Part shown: positions 1 through 10,956 of the stretch, in pieces
Layout: each line of letters starts with the position of its first letter
Numbering within the stretch: position 1 is the first letter of the stretch
Assembly (NCBI GenBank): GCA_022579005.1
Contig: MU401525.1
Coordinates: forward strand, 61,873-125,872
Reading direction: 5' to 3'
Source: Poronia punctata
Taxonomy: Eukaryota > Ascomycota > Sordariomycetes > Xylariales > Xylariaceae
Length of the DNA: 64,000 bases
Made by a program: the position numbers and the translations under genes
Notes under the pieces: model-generated
Seen by the model: only the letters and a program-made list of their open reading frames with translations
What the model was told of the DNA's origin: nothing
Databases searched by the model: none

Positions 1-394
1 ACAACAATAACAAGTAAAATACGTACGTCCGCTATCGTAAGCCTTCTTGACAGCATCTCTCTGGTTGTAGATGCAACCACTAAACAAGAAATCAGTAAAG
101 TACTCTTATTATCAAGAGTTTGTCTGTCCGAGGTTTAAAAAAAGCATACTATAGCGTTCCAGTCATGAAGAAAGTACCCTTGACACCAGCAGCATCAAGC
201 GTATCGACAATGGAAGAGGTATATTGGTACGGGCCATCATCGTAGGCAAGGGCGAGGACGCCGGACCGGTTGCACTGCGTGATGACACGACCGACGACGT
301 GGTCGCGCTTGAAAACCTCGAGAGGGTTCGGCACGGCGCGAGCGGCGGCGCCGGCCGCGAGGGCCGCTGTGGCGATGGTAGCAGGGAAGATCAT
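1..394 (-). CDS. Polysaccharide (chitin) deacetylase, N-terminal part, cut by window edge
   Basis: Carbohydrate esterase family 4 enzymes remove acetyl groups from chitin or related polysaccharides, usually outside the cell. Exon 1 is 394-150 and exon 2 is 79-27; the intron between them (GTATGC...TTTAG) keeps frame, and another donor (GTACGT) starts at 26, so the gene runs on beyond the window. The start at 394 opens a clear signal peptide (about 20 residues, Ala-rich). The NodB motif 1 is visible as AYDDGPY, followed by GTFFMTG and, across the splice, GCIYNQRDAVKKAYDSG, all typical of fungal chitin deacetylases. A longer start at 439 would add a basic leader and spoil the signal peptide. The catalytic His motifs lie outside the window, so activity cannot be judged. 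Confidence 0.85.
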
Positions 395-1776
395 TTTCGA
401 CTTTTTTTTTATGGGATGGATAGATAGAATTTGCAACACGGGTAAAGATTGACTATAAAAAATCTGGGGTTTCGTCTACCCCTTTTATATCTTTCAGATG
501 AAGGGAGGGGGTTGCAGGAAAGGAACGTCCACTTTCGGGATGAGTTGTCGGTTCACATCCTTGATCCTACTAGGTATTTCCTCCTCCTGTTTTTACGTAT
601 TACCTACAGGATTCTCTCTTTTACCTAGGTCTAGTCTACCTACCTAACCCATGTTCACCACCCTCTGGAAACGGAATGGTCGGGCGAAAAAGAGAAAGAA
701 AAAACAAGGTACGGTTCCGGGACTCGCTAAGTGGGAGCTCCGGGTCGCCGGAGGAGGGTTGAATTGGGTTTGCCACGATGTTTGAAAGAGTACAAAGACA
801 ATGTAAAAGCCAGGCCGTCCAACATAATGCTTGTTTGTTTCATTGTAATTTAGCCGGTGTAAAGGTGTAGCTTCGTGGGGCTAGGGAATTTCCAGAAACG
901 GACCGGAAGAAGACGTTGATTTGAGAACGAGGTTGTCCGTAATCCGTACCTGGACTTGGCATATGTAAGATGAAATAGAGAAACGCGGGTAACAGCCCCT
1001 TGCCAACTCAGATATAGTGAAAGCTGACATTGGGGAAAAGGTGATGTAATCAAAAGTTCTTGGGTTAAGTAGGTAGATATCATCTATCCTCTGCCTTTTC
1101 TCATTGTTTTTGTCTCTATTTTTAAACCCTGTATACTCGGTAAACCCCATCTTGTCCCTTGTCGTGTCATATGCAACATGCCGCCACGACTTACATTAGC
1201 ATCTGCCGGTTATTATCCTCGCCCCGGGTTGTTTGTCGATCTTCCACGTATTGGCAGTAGCTTAAATCGAGATGTGCCGGTTCTGAACCCGCAAAACTTT
1301 CAGCTCAGTAACGACCGTGCACCTCTACTCCAGAACGTCGTTTGTTTTCAGGTGGTAGGACCAATTCCTAATGGACGAAGCCGCAATACCCGTCGGACAT
1401 CTACGTTGAGTCGAATTCCAAATTTTCTACTCTGGCAGCCGATACGGGCTAATTCATAACCATAGACATATATTGCAAGTATATACAAAATCTAATCCGA
1501 GTCATCCGGAACCCCAGGATGGCTTGTTTCTTCTTCATTATTCATAATAATCCTTAGTTTTTCATAGGCGTTAACAACGGTAACCGGTCGTTCGATCCTG
1601 GCAATTCTGTGTGCCAAGAAAAATGACTATATGTGACAGTCCAATGTACTTTAAAAAGTTCCCCCAGACCCATGTTAACGCGTCGCACATGCTCATGGTG
1701 ACGTTGATGAGCCCGGGGACAGTATTCGGTATTCCAGTGTCTCCACCCTTGTCTTTCCAAGAGAGCACCGTTCCCA
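395..1776. other. Intergenic region between two minus-strand genes
   Basis: It holds the promoter of the deacetylase (right of 394) and the 3' side of the membrane-protein gene. Short open frames on both strands (850-1150, 1178-1459, 1554-1784) have no recognisable domains, mostly lack ATG-led context and look like chance. Confidence 0.6.
483..489 (-). promoter_or_regulatory. TATA box of the deacetylase gene
   Basis: The minus strand reads TATAAAA here, about 90 bases before the chosen ATG at 394, a normal distance for a fungal TATA element. It is a sequence match only. Confidence 0.45.
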
Positions 1777-3585
1777 TCAGACATCTAGCATGCTTCTGAT
1801 TTGCTGAGGTTGTCCGTTTATGGATAAGTTACTGTTGGTAGTGGATAGGTAATTGTTGGTACTTGTGCTTCTTCTGAAGCCTCCATCTCTTTCGACGGCT
1901 TCGCTTTGGGACTCTGTATCCCGGCCTCGGCTATCAGCAGGAGGTGTATTGCCGCTATTCGGGAAGAGAAGCCCGGCGGCAAGCTGGACCGTCCTTTCGT
2001 GGTTCCGTTGGTCCGACTTGCTGACATGGGAATAAGGAGGTGGTGCTGTTGTATCGCTCCTGATGCTTGCTGGCCTACGTATCGACGCCATTTCGAATGT
2101 GTTGGTATTGTCAGCAGCGTCAGCCTCTACCCCTTGTGCCCTTTGTTCCGTTACATGTCGGACTCGTCGATCTCCTGCAACTTCTCTAACGTTGCGGAAC
2201 AGCTGATCTCGCACCTCGTCGCCTGTTCCTGGGTCACGCTGGAGTCGTCGCCACCACGCCGGTTTTTTGGCTATTCCGAGTTCCTGGTCGAGTTGATTAC
2301 CTCGCTCGCGGCGCTGGCGGATTAATTCCTTGTCTTCGTTCGGGCGTAAAAAGCCTGAAGCACAGAGGATGATGACGAGCAAAAGTGTCGGAGTATATCC
2401 TCCGACATACATGGCCACAAGGTTGGTGTCCTTCTTGAGCGGGGAGAGGTCGAAATCCCAGGCGGCCAATGCTTGATAAGCTATTACAACTAGAGCCAGC
2501 GGTATCATGAAGACGAATCGGATGGGTACGTAGCGGACGAAGCCTACAATCCGGTTGATCAGACCGCGGTTTCTGGGTTCGTAGTGACGCACGGAATGCC
2601 ACAGGGATACATTGATGGTGAGCCAGCTGACAAGCAGGAAGAACGGAGCGATCTTGAATCGAATGCTTGTGGCGGCTGGTATGGCCTCCCTGACAGTTTG
2701 TTCTGGCGAACGTTGGAGTTCGATAGGGCCCCAGTTTCGTGGAATGACCATGAAGAAATCCTAGCGTTATATGTTAGCGACGTGCATTCTTCTTCTATTT
2801 CGTTAGTCTCCGGGGTATCGCGGTCCTCACCAGCCACAACCAAAGATAGAAGAACAATGGCAGCCAAAATTCAAACATTCCTCGTTTGTCGTATTGTTGC
2901 AGCACGAAGGGGTTAGGATCGACAAACTGTCTCTCCATCCAACTTCCCCAGTGACGCACAGCCTCCCATACCATGGCCAGGGCGCCCATATTCAACAGAT
3001 ACCAGAAAAAGACGTTGAGAATGAGCGGCAGCTGGACCACGCGGTACCGGTCGACATCGATACCGGTGAACAGGCCTATCAGCGCTACGGCGCAAGTGAA
3101 GATTGCCCAGTACCACTGCCATCGTCTTCCTATAGCGTAGAATCGTTTCGTCGCCGGTAGGTACAGTCGGCCGTGGCGGGCGAGGTTGACAAAGACAAAT
3201 ACTAGAGACAACGCAAAGAGGACAGCGAAAGCAATGCCAATATGTGCGCGATCGCCGCTCGGCTCCGTAGCAAGGTAGCACCACGTACTATTCACTATCC
3301 GAAGAAGAAGTTCGTTAGCCACACATGATATGCTAACAAAGCACGCGCATAACGGCAATGTCTTGACATACCGAATGTGCCATTCTCTAAGAGAAGTGGT
3401 GGCGTGTAAGGCCGGTCCATCAAGAAGCACCATGACCAATTGCTCAGCGTCCAGTTCCCTTCATATAGCGTGTAATTCCAGTGGTTTAATGTCGTCAGAT
3501 TGTAATGGACGCCCTGGATAAGTGTATCGGTCTTGTTGTCCCCCGGAGGCCAAATGGGCATATCGCGTGGGAATAGATCGTCCAT
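1777..3585 (-). CDS. Seven-pass integral membrane protein of unknown function
   Basis: Three exons, 3585-3372, 3294-2831 and 2760-1777, joined in phase by introns with GTATGT...GGATAG and GTGAGG...CGCTAG ends, give about 553 residues. The N-terminal 75 residues are rich in N-glycosylation sequons (NKT, NLT, NYT, NWT, NWS, NGT, NST) and should face the outside or a lumen. About seven hydrophobic segments follow up to roughly residue 330, then a long polar cytoplasmic tail with Ser/Asn-rich low complexity. The NxT-rich head ending in a Trp-Cys pattern followed by the membrane region is the layout of a widespread but uncharacterised Pezizomycotina membrane family. I see no catalytic motif. A receptor or sensor role is only a guess from topology. 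Confidence 0.8.
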
Positions 3586-5114
3586 AATGGCAGATCGTTG
3601 CTGTTAAACACAGCGCTGACGCTCTCGCCTCGTTCTCGTATGCGCGCCGGCGCTGAGTCGGCGCTTGAACCGTAGATCTAGTCGATAATGCGTGTGGTCG
3701 ACAGCTTAAGGGCGCATCGGGCGGGTGTCGCCTGTTTCGTTCACAAATGGTAGTTTCCCAGCAGCGCACCCGTCACGACCTCTGGTGCTGTTGTTCCAAC
3801 AGAAGTGGCATAAGCGAAGCTTCAGTTTGAAGAAACGATCAGGGAACTAGGAGGACCAAAGAAAGATGATTGCTGTAGCAGCACAGCCACCACCATGACT
3901 AGTGACCATATGCGAACATAAACACTATTCAATTAGACTGCAGGTACCTGACTTATCTGATGTCTATCTACCGGAGCGCCGGATGGGTGAGATGAACGAA
4001 ATGGGGAAATTCACGCAGGTGATCCACCAGGCTTTGGTTCTTGCCTTTTGTTTGGTCCGATAAGCATAGGATAAGCACAGATCGACGTCATGCTTTAGTA
4101 GACCGGGTCCCACCATAAATGCCGAAACGCGGGACAGACGGCGAAATTTGAGAACACGGTAACACGGTCAAACGGCGAGTCCGGCATAAAAATAATAATG
4201 AATGAATGAAAAAGGACGTGGTCAGCCCGAAGTATTGCGCAAAGTACTACTTCTGATTTCACACTACCCCTCAACCAGCTAGGTACGCGTTGTCAGGAGC
4301 ATTGAGCATCTTGAAGTAGGTATCCAGGGCGAATCCTGGACTCCTGCAACACCCGTTGGCCATGGCAACGCCGCATTCACCAACTTTGTTAGCTTAGCAC
4401 TTAGACACTAGACTAGTCGGTAGAGTCCAAGTATCCGAGTTCCGTCACCACCAACATATACCTATGGCCCCTCAAGAAATGTACGGCATGTCTACCGTAG
4501 CTCGAAATACTTTACATCCAAGGATGCAAAGGAAAGGCAAAAGTACTCCTCGTAATCCGGGCTTAAGGCTGTTTTGCGTTCTTTACACATACATAAATAT
4601 TCCCTACGGTGAAGTTGGAAGTAGTATTGAAAATGTCGGATAGCCGGACTTAAAACTGTGTCTGTCGATGAGGCAATGCAGACTACCTTACATATGTACC
4701 TAAACTATAGTGAAACAAATCTTGCATGATAGTGTGCTTGACTGAAACATTTCTTAGTTCGTTACAACAACAAAAATAAGAAAAAATATGGCCTTGAAAG
4801 AAGGCACTCATCTAGGACACGTTGGTCCCGGTGCTGATGTGAGATGCGGTACAGTTCTATTTATTCTTGTACGTGTAGGTATGGAACAGAGAATTGGACG
4901 GTACGGTGGCATCGGCATTAAGCTGGGGCTGTCTACCTACGAGTACTTAAATCACGTCTGCAGCAGCCTTGAAAGCTTAAAACGTGGTAGACTGTCTGCA
5001 TGTACACGTAAGAGTTACCTACCTTACTACCAAGCACTCATTTCTTACATGGACCTACAACTCCAGAGTCGGAGGAAGAAAAACAAGGTTTAACATTTTA
5101 CTATATTCTCATTC
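3586..5114. other. Intergenic region, no gene seen
   Basis: AT-richer spacer holding the promoter of the membrane-protein gene and the 3' side of the GH125 gene. A 101-codon ATG frame at 4788-5093 (plus) has no recognisable motif and no introns that extend it; I do not call it a gene. Confidence 0.6.
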
Positions 5115-6822
5115 TCATTCACGATCGCGATGTCGCGGTTGAAATGTCTCAACTAAAAGATCTGGCCTCCTCTCCGATAATTCCATAATCATCTGGCCAA
5201 AGACGGCGTTACCCCAGCCAAACCTGTGTGATCGAGTATCAGCCTCTCGTGGTCATTTACAGCGCCTGGTCTCACCGACGGAGAGATGACGGGAAAAGAA
5301 CAAGAAAAAGGAGGAGAAAAAGCCGAGGAATCAAAAAGTGGACGGGATCAGTGAAGACTTACCATGATCTAGTCCATTGGCTAGCGTCAAAACTATTCAC
5401 GCTCTCGTGGATCAGTCCGTACCGATCCGTGCTCTGCAAGACCTCTCTAATGGCGCTGAGGATCTCGACCTCGTCGTCCGAGGTCATGGCGCGCATTATG
5501 GACGCCATGGGCCAGGCGGCGCCGGGCTTGATATGCGGACTGCCGACGGCGCTGATGACCGGGCCCTGACACCACCAAGGGTTGGACCTCGAGAGCACGA
5601 AGCGGCGCGTGTTCTGGTAGACGGTATCGTTGGCGCGCAGGTAGCCCAGCGATGGTGCCGACAGCAGAGACGGGATGTTGGCGTCGTCCATGAGGTTCTG
5701 CCCGCCGAAGCCGTCGACCTCGTATGCGTAGATGCGGCTGCCGTCTGGTGCCGTGACGACGCCGAAGCGCTCGATGCCGTCGCGGATGCCGGCGGCCATG
5801 TCGCGCATCTCGTCGGCGAGTCCGTCCGGTGCGTTTGATAGTTTGTCCATGATTTTGGACGTGGACTCGAGGTAGCGCGACAACATCATGTTGGCCGGGA
5901 TCTGGAAGTCGTAGATGGCGGCGTCGTCGCTCGGCCGGAACGGCGATCGCACCATTCCCGTCTCGTTGACCGGATAGTTCATCCCGTTGTTCCCGAGCGT
6001 GCCAAAAGACGTCATCGTCTGCGACTGGAATGTGTACGCTGGCGGGTTCCACTTCCCGTCAGGCCCGTACGTGGGCTGGCGCAGCGCCTCAGACGCCGAC
6101 AGGATCGACTGGACCGCCTGGATCCACTGGAATTTACCAAAGAACTCGACATCGCCTGTCGCGGTGTAGTAGTCATGGGACAGCTGCAGGAAGGCCCCGA
6201 AGTCGTCTAGTTCGAAGTTACAGGTGAAGACGATGTTGCGGTCATAAGCGGGCGTGACACGGTACGTGGCGCCGTTGGGTCCCGGCGTTAGGCCCGACTC
6301 AGGCGGCGGGAGAAAGGCGTTGCAGTACGGCGAGATAATCAGGTACCTAGCCTGCAGGTTGATGGCGCCTCGGAAGATGGATGCGATGTCGTCCTTCTTA
6401 TCCTTCAGCACGCTCCTATACGGCGCCACTTGGTTTGCCGAGTCCCGAATCCACATCGCATCGATGTCGCCCGTGATGATAAAAGCCAGTTCCTCCTCCG
6501 TATTATTAGCTGCGAAGCCCCGCCATTTGATCGCAGTATCGATCGTATTGGGGTACGTGTTCTCGAACAGGCGGAAGAGGTCGGGGTCAGAGGTCAGGTT
6601 CTTGATTCGGACGATGGCATCTTCCACGACGGTCGAGTTGAAGGTACGGCAGGCCGGCTCTGGTCGTTGGTATGAGAGGGCGTAGCCCCCTGCCGAGAAC
6701 GGCTCGTGTCGCAGTTGGGAATAGCTGGAGTAACTGGGACAGTTGGCACCCAGCACAGGCACAAACAGGGTGGTGGCAGCCACTATTGCTGTCACCAGGC
6801 GTGTCGCATGTTGGCCCTGCAT
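5115..6822 (-). CDS. GH125 exo-alpha-1,6-mannosidase (Mug157/DUF1237 family)
   Basis: Glycoside hydrolase family 125 trims non-reducing alpha-1,6-linked mannose from N-glycans or mannans with inversion. Exon 1 is 6822-5363 and exon 2 is 5223-5115; the intron (GTAAGT...CACAG) splits the Trp codon of SQWTRSW and exon 2 adds the family's terminal block FGWGNAVFGQMI, giving 522 residues. A signal peptide covers about residues 1-25. Family hallmarks are TGDIDAMWIRDSANQ (about residue 115), the PYCNAF region, and YEVDGFGGQ followed by MDDANIPSLL near residue 375, and LIHESV near the end. Length matches fungal Mug157 proteins. It is probably secreted or in the secretory pathway. No broken motif is seen. 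Confidence 0.93.
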
Positions 6823-8028
6823 GCTGTTTCTGTTTCTGTGGCTCGTGGCTCGTCGCTCCGCTTACCGCATGCACTCATCTACGGTAAAGTCTCAGGACGC
6901 GGTGGTTTTATGCGACCATGTCCCAAGAAAACGAAGAAAACGGGCCCCAGCGGTCGAGGTCTGCGCTGTCAGTAAAATACCTAGACATCGACAGGTATCT
7001 TCTTTTCAGCGGTTACGCCGGGCCGGTTCCGTTTTCTTCAAATATTGGTTACTATTTCTTCAAGAAGTTACCGTGCCAAGAGGCTGGCCCTTTTTGGGCG
7101 CTTTTTTAGGCAAGAGGCAACCCGCACCAATTCCAAGTTGGACACCTACCCCCCTGCCTGAACAGAAGACCTGGGGTACACTAACCTAACCTACGGGGCC
7201 TAGTCTACTACTCGTACTCGTAGATGAACACAACAATTGTCTACGAGTATCAATGATCTACGAGCTGACCTACGAGTAGAATATTCGTAAGTTATTTCCT
7301 GGGCAACACTCACTCCTCAGCAACCAAAAACGAGAAAGAGACGCGAAAAGTTCGAAGCAAGAGAGAAGGTGTAAACAAGTCGAATGCTTTTCCGGCCGGC
7401 CCTCTTGTAGTACTTGACACCTCTTCACAGGTTGTCCAATAGTCCATTCATGTTAAAGAGAAGAATGACCAGGCGTGCCAGGTACACGACAGAATACGAC
7501 GGAACACGATATTCTTCTTATATCAACCTACCAAGCTTAACTCTCAGGCTACCCTAGTATCGCTCTGGTACGAACATCTAAATCAACCCGTTTGGGCTCC
7601 CATACAGTTACTTGTTACTTCTGAAGATCGTATAAAATCAGAGAGGCGCATTTGCATAGTTGTGGGCGGTTTCCAAGCCTGCTGTCCAAACCCCCTGGCA
7701 TTCGCCATCCTTTTGCACTTTTGCACTTTTGCATATTTTTATGTGTATAGGGGGCAGAGTCTCGACAAGTGCCTGGGTGCCTAGGTCGAAAATTTACATC
7801 CAACAGAGCTCAGCCGTCTTGCGTCCTTGATCACAAAGCTAGCTAGCTGCGGGTCGTTGCTCTACTCGGCAGGTGTAGATCCCATGGGCTCACCTCAGCT
7901 GCCAAGGCGCTGTACGACAGACAGCACTGTTGAGGACTGGGCTGGGCTGTCCATATTTCGTCGGAAATGTTCGAATTTCGGCGGGCTTTAGGAACCCCGA
8001 TACTCAATAGTACTCGTAGTAAGGCTAA
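6823..8028. other. Intergenic region with a cluster of CTACGAG inverted repeats
   Basis: It holds the GH125 promoter and the 3' side of the next minus-strand gene. Between 7203 and 7280 the word CTACGAGT and its complement ACTCGTAG recur five times in both orientations and could fold into hairpins. No gene is supported. Confidence 0.5.
7203..7280. repeat. Clustered direct and inverted copies of CTACGAGT
   Basis: Within 78 bases there are copies reading CTACTCGTACTCGTAG, CTACGAGTA, CTACGAGC and CTACGAGTAG. Copies in opposite orientation could pair as stem-loops. Function is unknown; it lies about 400 bases upstream of the GH125 start. Confidence 0.6.
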
Positions 8029-9877
8029 TTACTTGCCTCGAGACCGAGTTTCTGATTCAGTCTTGGTCTTTGTCACACGATGCCGGCTACTGCGCCGAAC
8101 ACCTTGTTCCGTCAATCTCGTCGGCTCCCGCCGACTTTTCGACTCTTTGGATTGCGGAGCCACCTTTGTACGAGTACGCCCTACCCTAGCTGGGCTTCTG
8201 GCTGCCCCGGACGGAATCTCAGGTGCCTTTTTCTGTTTAAGGGCGGCAATACGAGCGCTGCGACGAAGTGGCTTGGAGACTACTGAGTGTTGGTTGCTTG
8301 GGGCGTCCTCCTTTTCCAGAGATGACATGCCGACAGTATTCGCCTTTCTCTGATCCGGGACTGCGCGTCCGCCCCTGTCCTCAGCTGGATTAAAGCTATC
8401 GCTTTCGGGTCCGGCGTTTCGGCCGGCGACGGATTCACCCTCCAAATTCCGAATGGAATTCCGCGTCTTCCTTTGCCGCTTCGGGCTAATCTGGTCTCCT
8501 GTATCCATAGCCTCCTTCTCTCGTCTTCTCTTCTTGCCACGTGCGGTATTTGCGCTAATCTTGACTGCATCAAGCTCGTTCATCTCCGCCTCGACCACCG
8601 GCAATTGCTCTTTTATCCACTGCAATATCTGAGTAGAACACGCCATTTTGTGCATCATATCATCGTACTCATTTGTATCACAGAAAAATTCCGCCACCCG
8701 ACGGTTCCGTTCTCTTACCTCTGACAGCCGTTCTTCTGCTGCATTAAGTTGAGCTCGAGCTGTACAGCTTTCAACGCTGGCGACGATATCACTACGACCG
8801 GATTCCGATACTCTCTCATTGGCTTGTTGTGCGCACAGGACGATTTCGGCCGATTTCCAACGGTCGAAAGCAACATCCTCTTCTTGTTGCCGTATCGTAG
8901 CGTGACTAGTGAGATGGTCGTATAGATATTCCAAGGTCTCGTGGGGCCTTAACATGCCTTCATTCACAAGCGCCTGCCATGCTTTGTCCCAATCTGGTCT
9001 CGAGCAATCGATGGTCTGCTGCGCATCATAGTGTTCGGCGCATGTATACACTGCGTATTCGATCCAGGTTGTCAACTTGTCCTGCTGTCTAAAGTCATCA
9101 AGGAACTCGAATGGCCGTGAATGAACAAAGTCATAGGCTTCCAGCAGCTTCTTGGCCCCTTCCGTGTATGTTTCATTGCGACTTCGGAATTTTACAAAGA
9201 AGCTGCGATGTGGGTCGAAAACATGCCAGCGTGAGTCGCGCCAGTCGCAGGGAGCCAGGGACGATTCACCTCCTCTAGCACACGGTTGCCAATGCCGAAA
9301 TCCAGCCCAGTGCTCTAACTGACACCTGGCCACCAACCACTCTTCCTCGTCCGAAGAATCAGCCCACGCTGAGAACAGGTGACGGTGCTCTTCCGGATCC
9401 CGTATGACGTCGTCGACGAGCTCGCTAGAAATAGCGGGCCGGCCGCCAAGTTCAACAAGCCTGGTGTAGTACCCCTTTTCCCGTATATCTTCGGGACTTG
9501 GAGGCGCTGTAGGAACCAACTCTCGCCCCGGCGACGGGGTTGAGAGTCGTGGCAATGTTCTGTCATAGGCGGGATTTTCTAAGAGCCGGGCTGTAACCTG
9601 GGCAAGGTCGACGGGACGAGAATTGGCCGCAGCACCTTTGGCCCGATCTCTATGCGCAGCCGTTAGGCAGGTGCAAGACACGATAAATAGGGGTAAAATG
9701 TGGTCACCTTAGTCGCTGGATGAAACTCTCTGGCAGGTTCTTGGGATCCTCGACGCTAATCAACGTGGTCTGGCCCAGCTTATTGTCGCTCAGATAGCGG
9801 TCAAGCTCTTCATCGCTGAATTCAACAATTTCGCGGGCGAGCAATTTCTTTCGAGGTTGACGTTCCGACGACGCCAT
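8029..9877 (-). CDS. Uncharacterised, probably nuclear protein with basic tail
   Basis: Exon 1 is 9877-9708 and exon 2 is 9649-8029; the intron (GTGACC...GCATAG) splits an Arg codon and keeps frame, giving about 596 residues. I chose the ATG at 9877 because its context (AACATGG) is better than the upstream in-frame ATG at 9892. Residues 20-60 look like a small helical segment. The middle is rich in Trp and acidic residues without a domain I recognise, with a coiled-coil-like stretch around residues 290-400. The last 170 residues are Lys/Arg/Ser-rich, with KKRRREKE, KRQRK, RRSARIAAL and RRSSRHR, which look like nuclear localisation or DNA-contact segments. It is divergent from the FHA-kinase fusion gene across 1.08 kb. 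I cannot assign a function. Confidence 0.72.
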
Positions 9878-10956
9878 GTTAATGTATGTCAATTAATTCC
9901 GTCAGGTGACAGGAAAAGATAAGAAAAGTTGCAAGTAACGGCTCTGAATGTTCTGCTCCTGCCCGTGAAAAAAATCAGGTCAAATGGGTTGGAACTTCCC
10001 GGGGTTGTGCAGCCAGTGAAATAAAAGGGAAAGAGAAATGAGGGAGGAGAATAAACTGACTATCAGTGTGTCTGGCCAGGTAAGTAAGGGATAAATGAGC
10101 CTGTTGCTCCTTCCAAAACAGCCAATCAATTTTCTGACCACTTTGGTGCAACCAACAAGTATCAGGTGAACACTATGTAGGGCGTAGGAGCTTCCCCGAT
10201 CCCATCATCCCATGAACTGTTACACTGTCCCAGTATGATTGGTTCAAACATTTTTGCACATTCACTGAATCACTTCAAGCGGTCATTTACTTCTCCCTTG
10301 GTCGGTTGCCGCTCGCAAAGTCGCACCTCGCACCTCGCATCTCGCAAACCGCAGACCGCAGCCTTGCGTTTAAACCAGGGAATAAATGCATTTACCAGCG
10401 GCCACCTCCTTTGACACCCGGTATCACCCCGTTTCTAATGTAGGCTTTTTAATTTCATACTCGGTTACACTCCGTCACGGACTCACGGATGACTGCATAC
10501 CTACACATATAACCCGAGTTGGGCTATGGTATAACACGATGCAGATATAGAGGTCGACTTGCGGAGACCCAAGTTCTCCCAACTCTGCCTCTTCAAAATG
10601 TGTAAGCCTACGGGTTGCCGCCTGTAGTATATATATAGTACAGGTATGAAACCACAATTTCGTCCCCCCAAAGGTAGGTTATACAGACACGCCTGGCGGT
10701 TAGCCCAGTCCCGCTGAGGCCAATCATATATAATATTTACATGAATCATTGCTCGGGATATCTGACGGTGCGTGCGACCAGCGAGACTCTCCTTGGTTGG
10801 TAAGAGGGGGTCGGTTCAACTACAAAGTCTGGATATAACACCTTGGCGCCCCTTTTCTCCTACAGTCTTCCACATCACCAACTTCAACAAAAAGCTGCCA
10901 CTCTTTCTCCCAATACACCCCACCAATACATTACGATAGAAAGATAAGCAGATATA
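9878..10956. other. Divergent promoter region
   Basis: This 1.08-kb spacer separates the start codons of two genes read in opposite directions (ATGs at 9877 and 10957) and so holds both promoters. GCA/CTCGCA-type words repeat around 10310-10355 (a run of TCGCACCTCGCA copies). A CT-rich stretch precedes the 10957 start. No gene is seen. Confidence 0.6.
10312..10358. repeat. Short imperfect repeat of GCACCTC / CGCAnnC words
   Basis: The words CTCGCAAAG, TCGCACCTCGCACCTCGCATCTCGCA and ACCGCAGACCGCAG follow each other, a degenerate 8-9 base tandem repeat inside the divergent promoter region. Function unknown. Confidence 0.55.

Noticed and set aside
1554..1784. Minus-strand frame continuing past the membrane protein
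   Set aside because: It overlaps the end of the membrane-protein gene in another frame and has no splice path to it.
4788..5093. ATG-led plus-strand frame of 101 codons
   Set aside because: No motif, poor start context, AT-rich spacer, no extending introns found.
5447..6052. Overlapping minus-strand ORF (201 codons) inside GH125
   Set aside because: It is a second frame of the GH125 gene, Arg/His-rich by GC content.
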